A stretch of DNA of 19,107 bases from positions 1 through 19,107 of the forward strand of contig JAJYWT010000089.1 of assembly GCA_021791345.1 (NCBI GenBank), in the 5' to 3' direction. Positions within the stretch are counted from its first letter, which is position 1. The number at the start of each line of letters is the position of its first letter. The notes below the pieces were generated by a model. That model saw only the letters and a program-made list of their open reading frames with translations, ran no database searches and was not told where the DNA came from. The translations under genes were made by a program, and so were the position numbers. Positions 1 to 7,213 of the stretch are shown here, one piece after another. The stretch comes from a bacterium (GTDB taxonomy: Bacteria > Chloroflexota > Dormibacteria > UBA8260 > Bog-877).

Positions 1-241
1 CGTCACCTGCCTGCAAGGGCGTGTTCAGACCGGAGGACGCCCGGATGTCCTCGTCGTTCCGGTAGACGTTGACAAAGTGGCGCAGGCCCCCGGAGGGCTC
101 GAACAGACGCGCCGCAAAGCCGGGAAAGCGCTGATCGAGGTCGCGGAGCGCCTGCTCCACGGTCTCACCATCAACCTCCACCTCCGCCGCGCCTGCGGTG
201 AGCGGGCGAAGTGGACTGGGAACGCGTACCTTCACACTCAC
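1..241 (-). CDS. CysO/MoaD/ThiS-family sulfur carrier protein (partial, C-terminus outside window)
   Basis: A ubiquitin-fold sulfur carrier. In this family a C-terminal Gly-Gly is converted to a thiocarboxylate that donates sulfur. Eighty codons are visible. The translation runs from SVKVRVPSPLRPLT near the N-terminus to FVNVYRNDEDIR and GLNTPLQAGD near the left edge. The FVN-Y-NDEDIR block and the GL-T-L--GD block match mycobacterial CysO much better than molybdopterin MoaD, as I recall those sequences. About ten residues, including the diagnostic Gly-Gly end, are cut off. The GTG start at 241 has a GAGGAG ribosome site nine bases upstream. A TTG at 265 would overlap the preceding stop and is less likely. 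The gene lies 13 bases after the FAD oxidoreductase and is probably its operon partner. Its likely client enzymes, CysM and the JAMM protease, are encoded at 15467-16908. ThiS or MoaD use cannot be excluded. Confidence 0.85.
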   Translation of the reverse strand, partial: MSVKVRVPSPLRPLTAGAAEVEVDGETVEQALRDLDQRFPGFAARLFEPSGGLRHFVNVYRNDEDIRASSGLNTPLQAGD

Positions 242-254
242 CAGATCAAACTCC

Positions 255-1472
255 TCATCCGTCAAGTATAGATGAGCGCAGCAGCGCGCCCGCCGCCCGC
301 TCACCGCTGAGCACAGCGCCCTCCACGGTCGGGCTCACCAGATAGTCACCGGCCAGGCGTATACGGCCCCGAGGGAGTGCCGGGAAGACCTCGGCCAGTC
401 CCCGGAAGTGGCCGGCCACGAACGTGGTCACGGCCGCGGGCCACAGCACGGACCGGGAGTCCAGGACGGTCCGGCCTGCCAGCTCAGGCAGCAACTCCAA
501 GGTCTGCGCCAGCCGGGTCGGCGCCAGCTTCTCCGTCACTCCCCTGGCCGCCGGTCCGTACAGGACGGAGCTGGCCAGCACCTCGTCACCAACCACCCGG
601 CTGGAGGCCACCGCGCCACCCCCCCGCGGCGAGGCCGCCAACCGCCACTCCGGATCCCCAACGGTGGCGGGGAACCTCCACCATCCCCGCAGCACCCGGG
701 AGTGCCGCACCCCCCGGAGGAAGTCTCCGGCGGGGCCCTGGATCTGGAGTATGCCGGCCGCCTGGGCCGGCAGCGTCGCGACCACCGCCGCCGCGGCCTC
801 GACGCGGCCCCCACCCGAGAGCCGGGCCTCGACGCGATCCCGGTCCGTCCGCAGCCCCAGGACCTGATGAGTTCGCCCGAGGCGCACGTCCAGACTCTGC
901 GCCAGCGCCTGAGGCAGCCGCTCGAGCCCACCGCGCACCGTGTAGGGGCGGGCGCGGACGAACAACCGTCCAGCCTGGAGCAACAGCACCTGGCTCATCT
1001 CCTCCAGCTCCACAAACGCGTTCCATTCGAACGCGGGACGCAGCACCGCTTCCACCAGGTGGCGGGGCACCCTCCGCGCGGCGTAGTCGGCTATCGAGCC
1101 CCGGTCCAGGGGAGCCGCCCGCAGGGGCCGGGCCAGGTCCAGACGAGTCCAGTGGATCCCGACATCGATGGCCGCCCGGGCCACCGCGGGAAGGTCACCC
1201 AGCCCGAGCGCGAATCGCTGCGCCGCGCCAACCGGTATCAGCTCGGGGCTCAAGCCGAGAAGCTCCATCCAGCGCCGAGTGTGGCGATAAAAGCTCCAGA
1301 TGTGACTGGCCCCGGCGTCCAGCGTCCGCCCTCCCCAGGGCAGGCTCAGAATCCGCCCGCCGACGCGCTCAGCGGTCTCCAGGACCACCACCTCACAGCC
1401 CGCATCGACCAGGGTCCGGGCCGCCACCAGGCCCGAGATTCCCGCCCCCACCACCAGGACCCGGGGTGTCAC
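255..1472 (-). CDS. FAD-dependent amine-oxidase/protoporphyrinogen-oxidase-like oxidoreductase
   Basis: A 405-residue flavoprotein of the NAD(P)-binding Rossmann, amine-oxidase-like superfamily. The N-terminus carries the dinucleotide motif VVGAGISGLVAA (residues 7-18), followed by an acidic residue at the end of the second strand (VVLE) and the ERVGGRI loop that contacts FAD. The C-terminus has the second FAD contact, IRLAGDYLVSPTVEGAVLSG, typical of the superfamily. The substrate cannot be read from the sequence; phytoene desaturase, protoporphyrinogen oxidase and monoamine oxidase families all share this frame. The GTG start at 1472 is preceded by GGGAG four bases upstream. It follows the YbjQ-like gene by 25 bases and precedes the CysO-like carrier by 13, so the three are probably cotranscribed. 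The length is slightly short for this superfamily but the protein looks intact. Confidence 0.85.
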   Translation of the reverse strand: MTPRVLVVGAGISGLVAARTLVDAGCEVVVLETAERVGGRILSLPWGGRTLDAGASHIWSFYRHTRRWMELLGLSPELIPVGAAQRFALGLGDLPAVARAAIDVGIHWTRLDLARPLRAAPLDRGSIADYAARRVPRHLVEAVLRPAFEWNAFVELEEMSQVLLLQAGRLFVRARPYTVRGGLERLPQALAQSLDVRLGRTHQVLGLRTDRDRVEARLSGGGRVEAAAAVVATLPAQAAGILQIQGPAGDFLRGVRHSRVLRGWWRFPATVGDPEWRLAASPRGGGAVASSRVVGDEVLASSVLYGPAARGVTEKLAPTRLAQTLELLPELAGRTVLDSRSVLWPAAVTTFVAGHFRGLAEVFPALPRGRIRLAGDYLVSPTVEGAVLSGERAAGALLRSSILDG

Positions 1473-1497
1473 GGAGCTCCCGCTAGAGGAGGTGGGC

Positions 1498-1902
1498 TCA
1501 GCGCGCTGCGGGAGGGGCGGCGGCGGGCGTGGGATCCTGGTTGGCCACGATCACGACCGCAGTCCCGTAGGCGAGAATCTCACTCACCCCGGGAGAAAGT
1601 TCGTTGGAGTCGTAGCGCATCGCCACCACCGCGTTGGCCCCCAGGGCGGCGGCGTGCTGCACCATCAGATCGAACGCCTCCTGCCGGGCGTGGTCGCTCA
1701 TCTTCATGTAGACGGTCTGACGGCCACCGACGAACTGCTGGAAGCCGGCCCCGAGGTTGCCCACCACCGAGCGCGAACGAATCATCAGGCCCCTCACCAC
1801 GCCGAGCTGGCGGATGACCCGATAACCGTCGAACCCGTTGCCGGTGGTGACCCACAGGGGAGGAGGAGCCTGCCCGCTGCGGGGCTCGGGCTGGTAGCTC
1901 AC
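1498..1902 (-). CDS. YbjQ/UPF0145 family protein (putative heavy-metal-binding domain)
   Basis: A 134-residue protein of the YbjQ family, known from structures to form oligomers and annotated as possibly metal-binding, with no settled function. Visible hallmarks are the VTTGNGFDGYRV opening, GVVRGLMIRSRSV, the central VGGRQTVYMKMSDHARQEA segment, and LGANAVVAMRYD followed by AYGTAVVI. A Pro/Ala-rich tail of about 12 residues ends the protein. The GTG start at 1902 overlaps the stop of the upstream NUDIX gene by four bases (GTGA), so translation is probably coupled. No strong ribosome site is visible just ahead of it. The family assignment is firm; a role for it beside a NUDIX hydrolase and a flavoprotein is not established. 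Confidence 0.9.
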   Translation of the reverse strand: MSYQPEPRSGQAPPPLWVTTGNGFDGYRVIRQLGVVRGLMIRSRSVVGNLGAGFQQFVGGRQTVYMKMSDHARQEAFDLMVQHAAALGANAVVAMRYDSNELSPGVSEILAYGTAVVIVANQDPTPAAAPPAAR

Positions 1903-2603
1903 GGCCGCAGTCTAACAGCGCTCGAATCCGTTGAACGGCCGGCGGGCAAAGGCAGGTCCAGGTCCCCATCACCATCGTCAGCCAGCTGTCCAGCAAGGAG
2001 CGCGTCGAAGGCGAACTGGGACCACGTCTCCATCTCCAGGTAGTAGGAGCCCAGCTGGGAGAGCGGCTCAATCAGGCCCTTTAGCTTGTGCCCCTCGCGG
2101 AGCTCAAGGCTCGCCATTCCAGCGCGCACCAGGATCAGGACCCCCAGATGCACCTGGCCAACCGCTCCCGAGTCGTCCTTGAGCAGGCCCAGCGGCCGCC
2201 CGGTGAGGTCGCGGTCGCACACCACCTCCTCCGCCCATTCCCGCTGGCAGCCCGCCACCCACGCTCTCCCGGGGTCACCGTCCCCGGCGTTGATGTGCCC
2301 GCCAACCCCGATGGTGACCTGACCCCTGAGGCGGCGCTCGCTACCACCGGAGAGTCGGCGCATGACCAGGACCCCGCCGTCGGCGAGGACCACCATGTGG
2401 GGGATCACCTGCTGCCACTGGGGAGCGCTCTCGACCTCCGAGCGCGGGCGGAACTCGCCCCAGGCACGGATCTGCTCCAGCAGGCGCCTGACCCCGCCGA
2501 CCTGGAGCCCGTGCCAGCTCCCCTCGGGAAGAGCTCGGGAGCGGGGCAAGACCAGCACCTGCTCACGACCGGGGGCGCGGGCAACCACCGCCGATGGGGG
2601 CAT
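1899..2603 (-). CDS. NUDIX-fold predicted phosphoesterase
   Basis: A 234-residue NUDIX-superfamily protein resembling the predicted phosphoesterase group (COG4112-like). The N-terminus has the family's EQVLVLPR strand. QQVIPHMVVL follows at about residues 64-73. The Nudix box region is VTIGVGGHINAGD (about 96-108), followed after a short insert by the catalytic helix REWAEEVV (121-128). LLKDDSGAVGQVHLGVL downstream is also typical of this group. The insert between GGH and REW makes the box longer than the classical 23-residue signature. The natural substrate is unknown. I chose the ATG at 2603; the frame stays open upstream, but an earlier start would run into the divergent flavoprotein gene. 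No good ribosome site precedes 2603. A TATGCT sequence just upstream could be a -10 element for a nearly leaderless mRNA, which is inference. It is the first gene of the leftward group. Confidence 0.85.
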   Translation of the reverse strand: MPPSAVVARAPGREQVLVLPRSRALPEGSWHGLQVGGVRRLLEQIRAWGEFRPRSEVESAPQWQQVIPHMVVLADGGVLVMRRLSGGSERRLRGQVTIGVGGHINAGDGDPGRAWVAGCQREWAEEVVCDRDLTGRPLGLLKDDSGAVGQVHLGVLILVRAGMASLELREGHKLKGLIEPLSQLGSYYLEMETWSQFAFDALLAGQLADDGDGDLDLPLPAGRSTDSSAVRLRP

Positions 2604-2658
2604 GGCCAGCAAGCATAGACAATGAACCCACCTTGCGATCGCCTGCCCGGAGCCTCCC
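2604..2658. promoter_or_regulatory. Divergent intergenic region between NUDIX and flavoprotein genes
   Basis: About 55 bases separate the two divergently read genes and must contain or border both start regions. The half next to the NUDIX gene is AT-richer than its surroundings, with TATGCT on the minus strand. The half next to the flavoprotein holds CGGAG at 2648-2652. No consensus -35/-10 pair was clear enough to place a promoter exactly. Confidence 0.4.
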
Positions 2659-3906
2659 CTGACCGCGCCCGAGCGCGTGTGCATCGTGGGGGCGGGCCTG
2701 GCCGGAGCCCGGGCGGCGACGACGCTGCGGCAGCGCGGCTTCGATGGGGAGATCGTCATGGTCGGAGAGGAGCAGGCTCCCCCCTACGATCGGCCCCCAC
2801 TCTCCAAGACCTACCTGACCGGCAAGACACCCCAAGCCAAGCTCGGCCTCGCTCCTCCGGGGGGGTGGGGGAATCTGGAGATCGAGTGGCGGGGGTCCTC
2901 GCGGGTGGTGGCCATCGACCGGTCCCGCCGACGGTTGATCCTACAGGACGGAGAACAGCTCCCCTACTCCAAGGTGGCACTGGCCACCGGCTCCACCCCA
3001 GCCCGACCGCAGATCAGGGGCCACGAGCTGACGGGCGTGATGACCTTCAGCACCCTCGAGGACTCGGATCGTTTGCGGGGATGGCTAGTCCGGCGCCCCC
3101 GGGTGCTGGTGGTCGGTGGCGGCTTCCTGGGCTGCGAGCTGGCGGGCGCGGCGATCAAAGCCGGGTGCGCGGTGACTCTGGTGGAGAAGGGTCCCTCGCT
3201 CCTTCCTGGCCTCGACGGCTGGGCGGGCGAGGTGGCCCATCGGCTCCACGAGAGCCACGGGTGCAAGGTCGTGTTGGGGGTCTCGGTGATCGCGTTCGGC
3301 GGCACCGCCAAAGTGGAAGTTGCCATGCTCGACGACGGTGCCCGCCACCCCTGTGATCTGGTCCTGCTGTGCGTGGGCTCCCGGCCCCGGACCGAGCTGG
3401 CCGCTCGCGCCGGATTGAAGCTTGGATCCGGGGTGCTCGTGGATGGTCGCTGCCGCACGTCGGATCCTCTGGTGTTCGCGGCCGGGGACGTCGCCTGCTT
3501 CTGGGACCCGAGCCTGCGCCGCCGAGTCCGCCTCGAGCACTGGGACAACGCTCACCGGCAGGGGACCCACCTGGCCGAGGCGATTCTCGGCGGCCGGCGG
3601 GGGTACCATCCCGTACCCTACTTCTGGTCGGAGCAGTACGACGCGATGATCCAGCAGGTGGGCTGGACCAGACCCTCTGACGAACGGGTGGTGGTGGGCA
3701 GACCGGAGAGTGGCCACTTCACCGTCCTGCACCTGTCCGGAGCCCGGGTCAGGGCGTGTCTCGCCGTCAACCGGTACCCGGATCTGGCCGCCGCGCGACG
3801 CCTCATCGAGGCCGGGGCGCCCGTGGACCGTAGCGCCCTGCTGGCGCCGGAGGCGGACCTCAGGACCGTGGCGCGCGACGCCATCGCGGCGGTCAGCCGA
3901 CCGTGA
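2659..3906 (+). CDS. Ferredoxin/rubredoxin-reductase-like FAD-NAD(P) oxidoreductase
   Basis: A pyridine-nucleotide disulfide-fold reductase of the group that passes electrons from NAD(P)H to a ferredoxin, often for a cytochrome P450 or dioxygenase. Key features are the FAD motif VCIVGAGLAGARAA at the N-terminus, PPYDRPPLSK soon after, the NAD(P) motif VLVVGGGFLGCELA mid-protein, VFAAGDVA for the second FAD contact, and a C-terminal FWSEQYD region typical of this reductase family. No redox CxxC is present, consistent with a ferredoxin reductase. The first GTG, at 2677, would start right inside the first beta strand. A CTG at 2659 sits six bases after CGGAG and gives an N-terminus MTAPERVCIVGAG that looks more natural. 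I use 2659 but treat 2677 as the conservative alternative. No ferredoxin gene is adjacent, so the partner is unknown. Confidence 0.85.
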   Translation: MTAPERVCIVGAGLAGARAATTLRQRGFDGEIVMVGEEQAPPYDRPPLSKTYLTGKTPQAKLGLAPPGGWGNLEIEWRGSSRVVAIDRSRRRLILQDGEQLPYSKVALATGSTPARPQIRGHELTGVMTFSTLEDSDRLRGWLVRRPRVLVVGGGFLGCELAGAAIKAGCAVTLVEKGPSLLPGLDGWAGEVAHRLHESHGCKVVLGVSVIAFGGTAKVEVAMLDDGARHPCDLVLLCVGSRPRTELAARAGLKLGSGVLVDGRCRTSDPLVFAAGDVACFWDPSLRRRVRLEHWDNAHRQGTHLAEAILGGRRGYHPVPYFWSEQYDAMIQQVGWTRPSDERVVVGRPESGHFTVLHLSGARVRACLAVNRYPDLAAARRLIEAGAPVDRSALLAPEADLRTVARDAIAAVSRP

Positions 3907-3909
3907 CCC

Positions 3910-3924
3910 TGGACATCATGTCCA
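3910..3924. repeat. Perfect inverted repeat TGGACAT-C-ATGTCCA
   Basis: Two 7-base arms flank a single C, starting three bases after the stop codon of the flavoprotein gene. It is too tightly spaced to act as a normal RNA hairpin, so a protein-binding site is more plausible. It contains the same TGTCC core as the direct repeats next to the fabF start. Confidence 0.6.
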
Positions 3925-3996
3925 ACCAATGGCAAACAATCTCATCCTGACCGGCCGATGCAATAGGAACACTTTGTCCGTAAGCTTGTCCGTAGA
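3925..3996 (+). promoter_or_regulatory. Probable promoter/operator region of the fab cluster with tandem TTGTCCGTA repeats
   Basis: This spacer is clearly AT-richer than the flanking genes. Two identical 9-base direct repeats, TTGTCCGTA at 3974-3982 and 3986-3994, are 12 bases apart start to start and end just before the fabF start. CAATAG at 3961-3966 could be a -10 element, but no convincing -35 was found at the right distance. Tandem sites beside an inverted repeat suggest a regulator of fatty-acid synthesis, by inference only. Confidence 0.45.
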
Positions 3997-5250
3997 GTGA
4001 GCGACAGGGTGGGTGTGCGGGTGGCCGTCACCGGAATCGGGATGGTCACCCCCCTCGGCACCGGCGTCGAGGAGGTGTGGGAGGCGCTGGTCCGCGGCCA
4101 GTCGGGGGTGCGCGCCATCACCAGCTTCGACGCGTCCTCCTACCCCACGCGGATCGCCGGCGAGATCCGGGACTTCGATCCGGAGGCCTACATGGACCGC
4201 AAGACCGCGCGGCACGCGGCCCGGTACTGCCAGCTGGGCCTGGCCGCGGCCCGCCTGGCGGTCGAGGACTCCGGGCTCGACCCGGAGTCGATGGACCCAG
4301 ACACGGTCGGGGTGGTGGTCAGCTCCGCCGCGGGGGGGATGGAGGAGATCGAGCGCAGCCACACCGTGCTCATGCAGCGGGGGGTGAGCCGGATCAGCCC
4401 CTTCATGGCACCGATGATGATCACCGACATGGCGGCCGGCCTCATCGCCATCGAGATGCACGCCGGCGGACCCAACTACGCGGTGGTGTCCGCCTGCGCC
4501 AGCGGGGCCCACGCCCTGGCGGACGCGGCCGAGGTCATCCGCAGGGGTGACGCGGTGGCGATGATCGCGGGCGGCGCCGAGGCGGGCATAACCCCGCTCC
4601 TCATGGGGGCCTTCTGTCAGATGAGCGCGCTCAGCCGTCGCAACGACGACCCGGAGCGCGCCTCCCGGCCGTTCGACACGGGCCGGGATGGGTTCGTGAT
4701 GTCAGAGGGGGCGGTGGTGATGGTGCTGGAGGAGATGGATCATGCCCGCGCGCGCGGCGCCGTGATCTGGGGGGAGTTGCTGGGAGCCGGATCGAGCGCG
4801 GACATGTACCACTTCACCGCCCCGGATCCCGCCGGCCGCGGAGCGGCCCGGGCCATGGCGGCCGCCCTGAGGCACGCCGACGTCAGTCCCGCAGCGGTCG
4901 GCTACATCAACGCCCACGGCACCTCCACCGCACTCGGGGACATCGCGGAGAGCCTGGCCATCCATCAGGTCATGGGCGAACACGCCAACCGGGTCGCGGT
5001 CAGCTCCACCAAATCCATGACCGGCCACCTGCTGGGGGCGGCGGGGGCGCTGGAGGCCGCTGTCTGTCTGCTGGCCATGCGCAGAGGGGTCATTCCTCCG
5101 ACGATCAACCTGGAGGAACAGGACCCGCGCTGCGACCTTGACTACGTGCCCAACGTCGCCCGCCAGGCTGACGTGAGAGTGTCCCTGTCGAACTCATTCG
5201 GGTTCGGCGGCCACAACGCGTGCCTGGTCCTCGGTCGCGGCCAGGCCTAG
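3997..5250 (+). CDS. fabF: Beta-ketoacyl-ACP synthase II
   Basis: The elongating condensing enzyme of type II fatty-acid synthesis. It joins malonyl-ACP to a growing acyl-ACP with loss of CO2. At 417 residues it has the usual FabF length. The catalytic Cys lies in VSACASGAHA (C167). The two His residues are in NAHGTSTALGD (H307) and KSMTGHLLGAAG (H344), with the conserved Lys at 339 and the C-terminal NSFGFGGHNA loop. All active-site residues are present. The start is uncertain: in-frame GTG codons at 3997, 4009, 4015 and 4021 all precede VTGIGMVTPLG, and none has a strong ribosome site. The later ones give the N-terminal length more usual in the family. It heads a tight cluster with acpP, fabD and fabG. 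No fabH neighbour is present. Confidence 0.96.
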   Translation: MSDRVGVRVAVTGIGMVTPLGTGVEEVWEALVRGQSGVRAITSFDASSYPTRIAGEIRDFDPEAYMDRKTARHAARYCQLGLAAARLAVEDSGLDPESMDPDTVGVVVSSAAGGMEEIERSHTVLMQRGVSRISPFMAPMMITDMAAGLIAIEMHAGGPNYAVVSACASGAHALADAAEVIRRGDAVAMIAGGAEAGITPLLMGAFCQMSALSRRNDDPERASRPFDTGRDGFVMSEGAVVMVLEEMDHARARGAVIWGELLGAGSSADMYHFTAPDPAGRGAARAMAAALRHADVSPAAVGYINAHGTSTALGDIAESLAIHQVMGEHANRVAVSSTKSMTGHLLGAAGALEAAVCLLAMRRGVIPPTINLEEQDPRCDLDYVPNVARQADVRVSLSNSFGFGGHNACLVLGRGQA

Positions 5251-5259
5251 AGCCCACAC

Positions 5260-5276
5260 AAGGAGACCCTCGCTTG
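5260..5276 (+). promoter_or_regulatory. Strong ribosome binding site deciding a TTG start for acpP
   Basis: AAGGAG at 5260-5265 lies eight bases before TTG at 5274-5276. This places the acyl-carrier start here. An earlier in-frame extension would overlap the end of fabF and add residues foreign to carrier proteins. Confidence 0.75.
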
Positions 5277-5537
5277 TCCGATCCCACGTCCGACCAATCC
5301 CTTGATTTCGCGGACCTCCAACAGCTGGCGGGCGAGATCCTGGGCGTCGACCCGGAGCGGGTCCAGATGGATGTCAGCTTCGCCAGGGATCTGGCGGCCG
5401 ACTCCCTGGACCTGGTTGAGCTGATCATGGCGATTGAGGACCGTTATCAGGTGTCCCTGCCCCCGGAAGAGCTCGAGCAGATGAAGCGGGTGGGCCAGCT
5501 CTGGGACTACCTGCTGGAGCATCACGCCAACCCATGA
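5274..5537 (+). CDS. acpP: Acyl carrier protein
   Basis: An 87-residue acyl carrier protein. The DSL motif in DLAADSLDLVELIMAIED carries the serine (S44) that receives 4'-phosphopantetheine; acyl intermediates of fatty-acid synthesis are bound to it. The protein is acidic and helical throughout, as expected. The start is TTG at 5274, set by the AAGGAG site eight bases upstream, 23 bases after the fabF stop. Its stop overlaps the fabD start by four bases (ATGA), so the two are translationally coupled. It is slightly longer than the classic ~78-residue AcpP because of a short N-terminal extension. Its position between fabF and fabD supports the primary fatty-acid carrier over a polyketide carrier. 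Confidence 0.95.
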   Translation: MSDPTSDQSLDFADLQQLAGEILGVDPERVQMDVSFARDLAADSLDLVELIMAIEDRYQVSLPPEELEQMKRVGQLWDYLLEHHANP

Positions 5538-6484
5538 GCGCGAACCCGATCGCGCCGACACCGCCGATCGCCCTGCTCTTTCCCGGCCAGGGCGTCCAGC
5601 GTCCCGGCATGGGCCTGGAGCTGACGCGGCGCTTCCCCGCAGCCGCCCGGGCCCTGGACCGCGCCGAGGAGGTGCTGGAGATGCCCGTGAAGCGGCTCTG
5701 CTTCGAGGGACCCGGGGAGGAGCTGCTGCGCACCGAGAACATCCAACCCTGCCTGGTGGCGGTGTCGTACGCCGCCTTCGAAGCCTACCGGGAGACGTTT
5801 GGCGTGGAGCGGATCGCGGTGGTCGCAGGGCACAGCCTCGGTGAGCTCAGCGCTTTGGCGGCGTCCGGAGCCGTCACCTGGGAGGAGGCGCTGCTGCTGG
5901 CGCGTGAGCGCGGCCGCCTGATGGCGGACGCCGCCTCCACCAGCCCGGGGCGGATGCTGGCGATAGTCGGCCTTTTGGAGCCGCAGGTGGAGGAGATCCG
6001 CCGCGAGGCGGGACGGGCGGGGGGCATCTGGCTGGCCAACCTGAACTCGCCGAATCAGTTCATTCTGAGCGGGGAGGCCGCGGCCATCGAGATCGCGGAG
6101 TCCCTGGCCAACCGAGCAAGGGCGCGCCGGGTGGTGGTGCTGGACATCCCCCTGGGAGCCCACTCTCCGCTGATGACGCGGGCGGCCTCCAAGCTCGCCG
6201 ACCGGGTACGCTCGCTGCCCCTGAAGGCCCCCCAGATCCCGCTGATCGCCAACGGCAGCGGGTTCGTCCTCCGCTCCACCTCGTCGATCCGCTCCGAACT
6301 GGTCGGACACCTGCTGCGGCCGGTGCTCTGGGCCCGCACCATGGCGGCGATGCAGCGCCTGCGGATCGCCACCGTGGTCGAGCTGGGCCCAGGCCGGGTC
6401 CTGGCCAGCCTGGCCGCCAAGCACATGGCGGGCGTTTCGACCTGGAATGTGGATGAGCTCCTGCTCGATGGCCTGGACGGCTGA
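5534..6484 (+). CDS. fabD: Malonyl-CoA:ACP transacylase
   Basis: Transfers malonyl from CoA to acyl carrier protein, supplying the extender unit to FabF. The 316-residue protein shows the GQG oxyanion-hole motif (LLFPGQGVQ, about 15-23), the nucleophile elbow GHSLGE with Ser101, an Arg at about 126 that would bind the malonyl carboxylate, and His210 in GAHSPLM. LGPGRVLASL near the C-terminus is also typical. The ATG at 5534 overlaps the acpP stop by four bases. The stop at 6482-6484 directly abuts the fabG ATG. Everything expected for an active enzyme is visible. Confidence 0.95.
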   Translation: MSANPIAPTPPIALLFPGQGVQRPGMGLELTRRFPAAARALDRAEEVLEMPVKRLCFEGPGEELLRTENIQPCLVAVSYAAFEAYRETFGVERIAVVAGHSLGELSALAASGAVTWEEALLLARERGRLMADAASTSPGRMLAIVGLLEPQVEEIRREAGRAGGIWLANLNSPNQFILSGEAAAIEIAESLANRARARRVVVLDIPLGAHSPLMTRAASKLADRVRSLPLKAPQIPLIANGSGFVLRSTSSIRSELVGHLLRPVLWARTMAAMQRLRIATVVELGPGRVLASLAAKHMAGVSTWNVDELLLDGLDG

Positions 6485-7213
6485 ATGGAGCTGGACCTTT
6501 CGGGCCGGAGCGCGCTGGTTACCGGCGGCGGCAAGGGCATCGGCAGTGCCATCGCCACCGAACTGTCCGGAATGGGAGCGAGGGTCGTGATCAACTATCG
6601 CGCCGACGCGACCTCCGCCGCGCAGGTGGCGGCCAACCTCAAGGACGCCACCATCCACCAGGCGGATGTCGGCGACCCGAGCCAGGTCGCCGAGCTGTTC
6701 CGCAGCCAGGGCCCGTTCGACATCGTGGTGAACAACGCCGGCATGCTGCGCGACCGGCTGCTGCTGCGCATGACCACCGAAGACTGGGATCAGGTCCTGC
6801 GCACCGACCTCAGCGCTGGTTTCCACGTCACCAAGGCGGCGGTGCCGCACATGATGAAGCAGCGCTGGGGTCGAATCGTCAATGTGAGCTCGATCGTGGG
6901 CCTGGGGGGCAACCCCGGCCAGGCGAACTACGCCGCGGCCAAGGCGGGACTGATTGGGCTGACCAAGTCCGTCGCCAAGGAGCTCGGGTCGAGGGGGATC
7001 ACCTGCAACGCGGTGGCCCCCGGTTACGTGCTCACCGAGCTCACCTCCAGCTCGATCTCCGAGGAGGTCCTGCAGGAGCTGATCCGGCTTACGCCGCTGC
7101 GCCGCGCCGGGACGACCGCCGAGATCGCCGGGGCGGTGGCCTTTTTGTGCAGCCCGGCCGCCTCGTTCATCACCGGGGAGGTGCTGGTGGTGGACGGCGG
7201 CCTGTCAGCCTGA
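6485..7213 (+). CDS. fabG: 3-oxoacyl-ACP reductase
   Basis: An NADPH-dependent short-chain dehydrogenase that reduces 3-oxoacyl-ACP to the 3-hydroxy form. The 242-residue length is standard. Cofactor motif TGGGKGIG lies near residue 14, NNAG near the middle (VVNNAGMLRD), the catalytic Ser in NVSSIVG, and the catalytic pair in YAAAK. The C-terminal FITGEVLVVDGGL is typical. Its ATG directly follows the fabD stop, so assignment to fatty-acid synthesis is supported by context as well as sequence. It ends two bases from the convergent trpA stop, with no room for a conventional terminator. Confidence 0.95.
   Translation: MELDLSGRSALVTGGGKGIGSAIATELSGMGARVVINYRADATSAAQVAANLKDATIHQADVGDPSQVAELFRSQGPFDIVVNNAGMLRDRLLLRMTTEDWDQVLRTDLSAGFHVTKAAVPHMMKQRWGRIVNVSSIVGLGGNPGQANYAAAKAGLIGLTKSVAKELGSRGITCNAVAPGYVLTELTSSSISEEVLQELIRLTPLRRAGTTAEIAGAVAFLCSPAASFITGEVLVVDGGLSA

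Noticed and set aside
77..271. Plus-strand open frame at the left edge
   Set aside because: It lies opposite the CysO-like carrier, whose family motifs are evident on the minus strand.
408..1817. Long plus-strand open frame opposite the FAD oxidoreductase and YbjQ-like genes
   Set aside because: Rich in Pro, Arg, Gly and Ser with no domain. It is the antisense shadow expected in GC-rich DNA, and the minus-strand frames are clear family members.
2604..2759. N-terminal extension of the NUDIX protein
   Set aside because: Basic, Ala/Arg-rich stretch overlapping the divergent flavoprotein's FAD motif. The family begins near EQVLVLPR.
5522..6850. Long minus-strand open frame opposite fabD and fabG
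   Set aside because: His/Gln/Arg/Gly-rich low-complexity translation, mirror of two certain genes with complete active sites.
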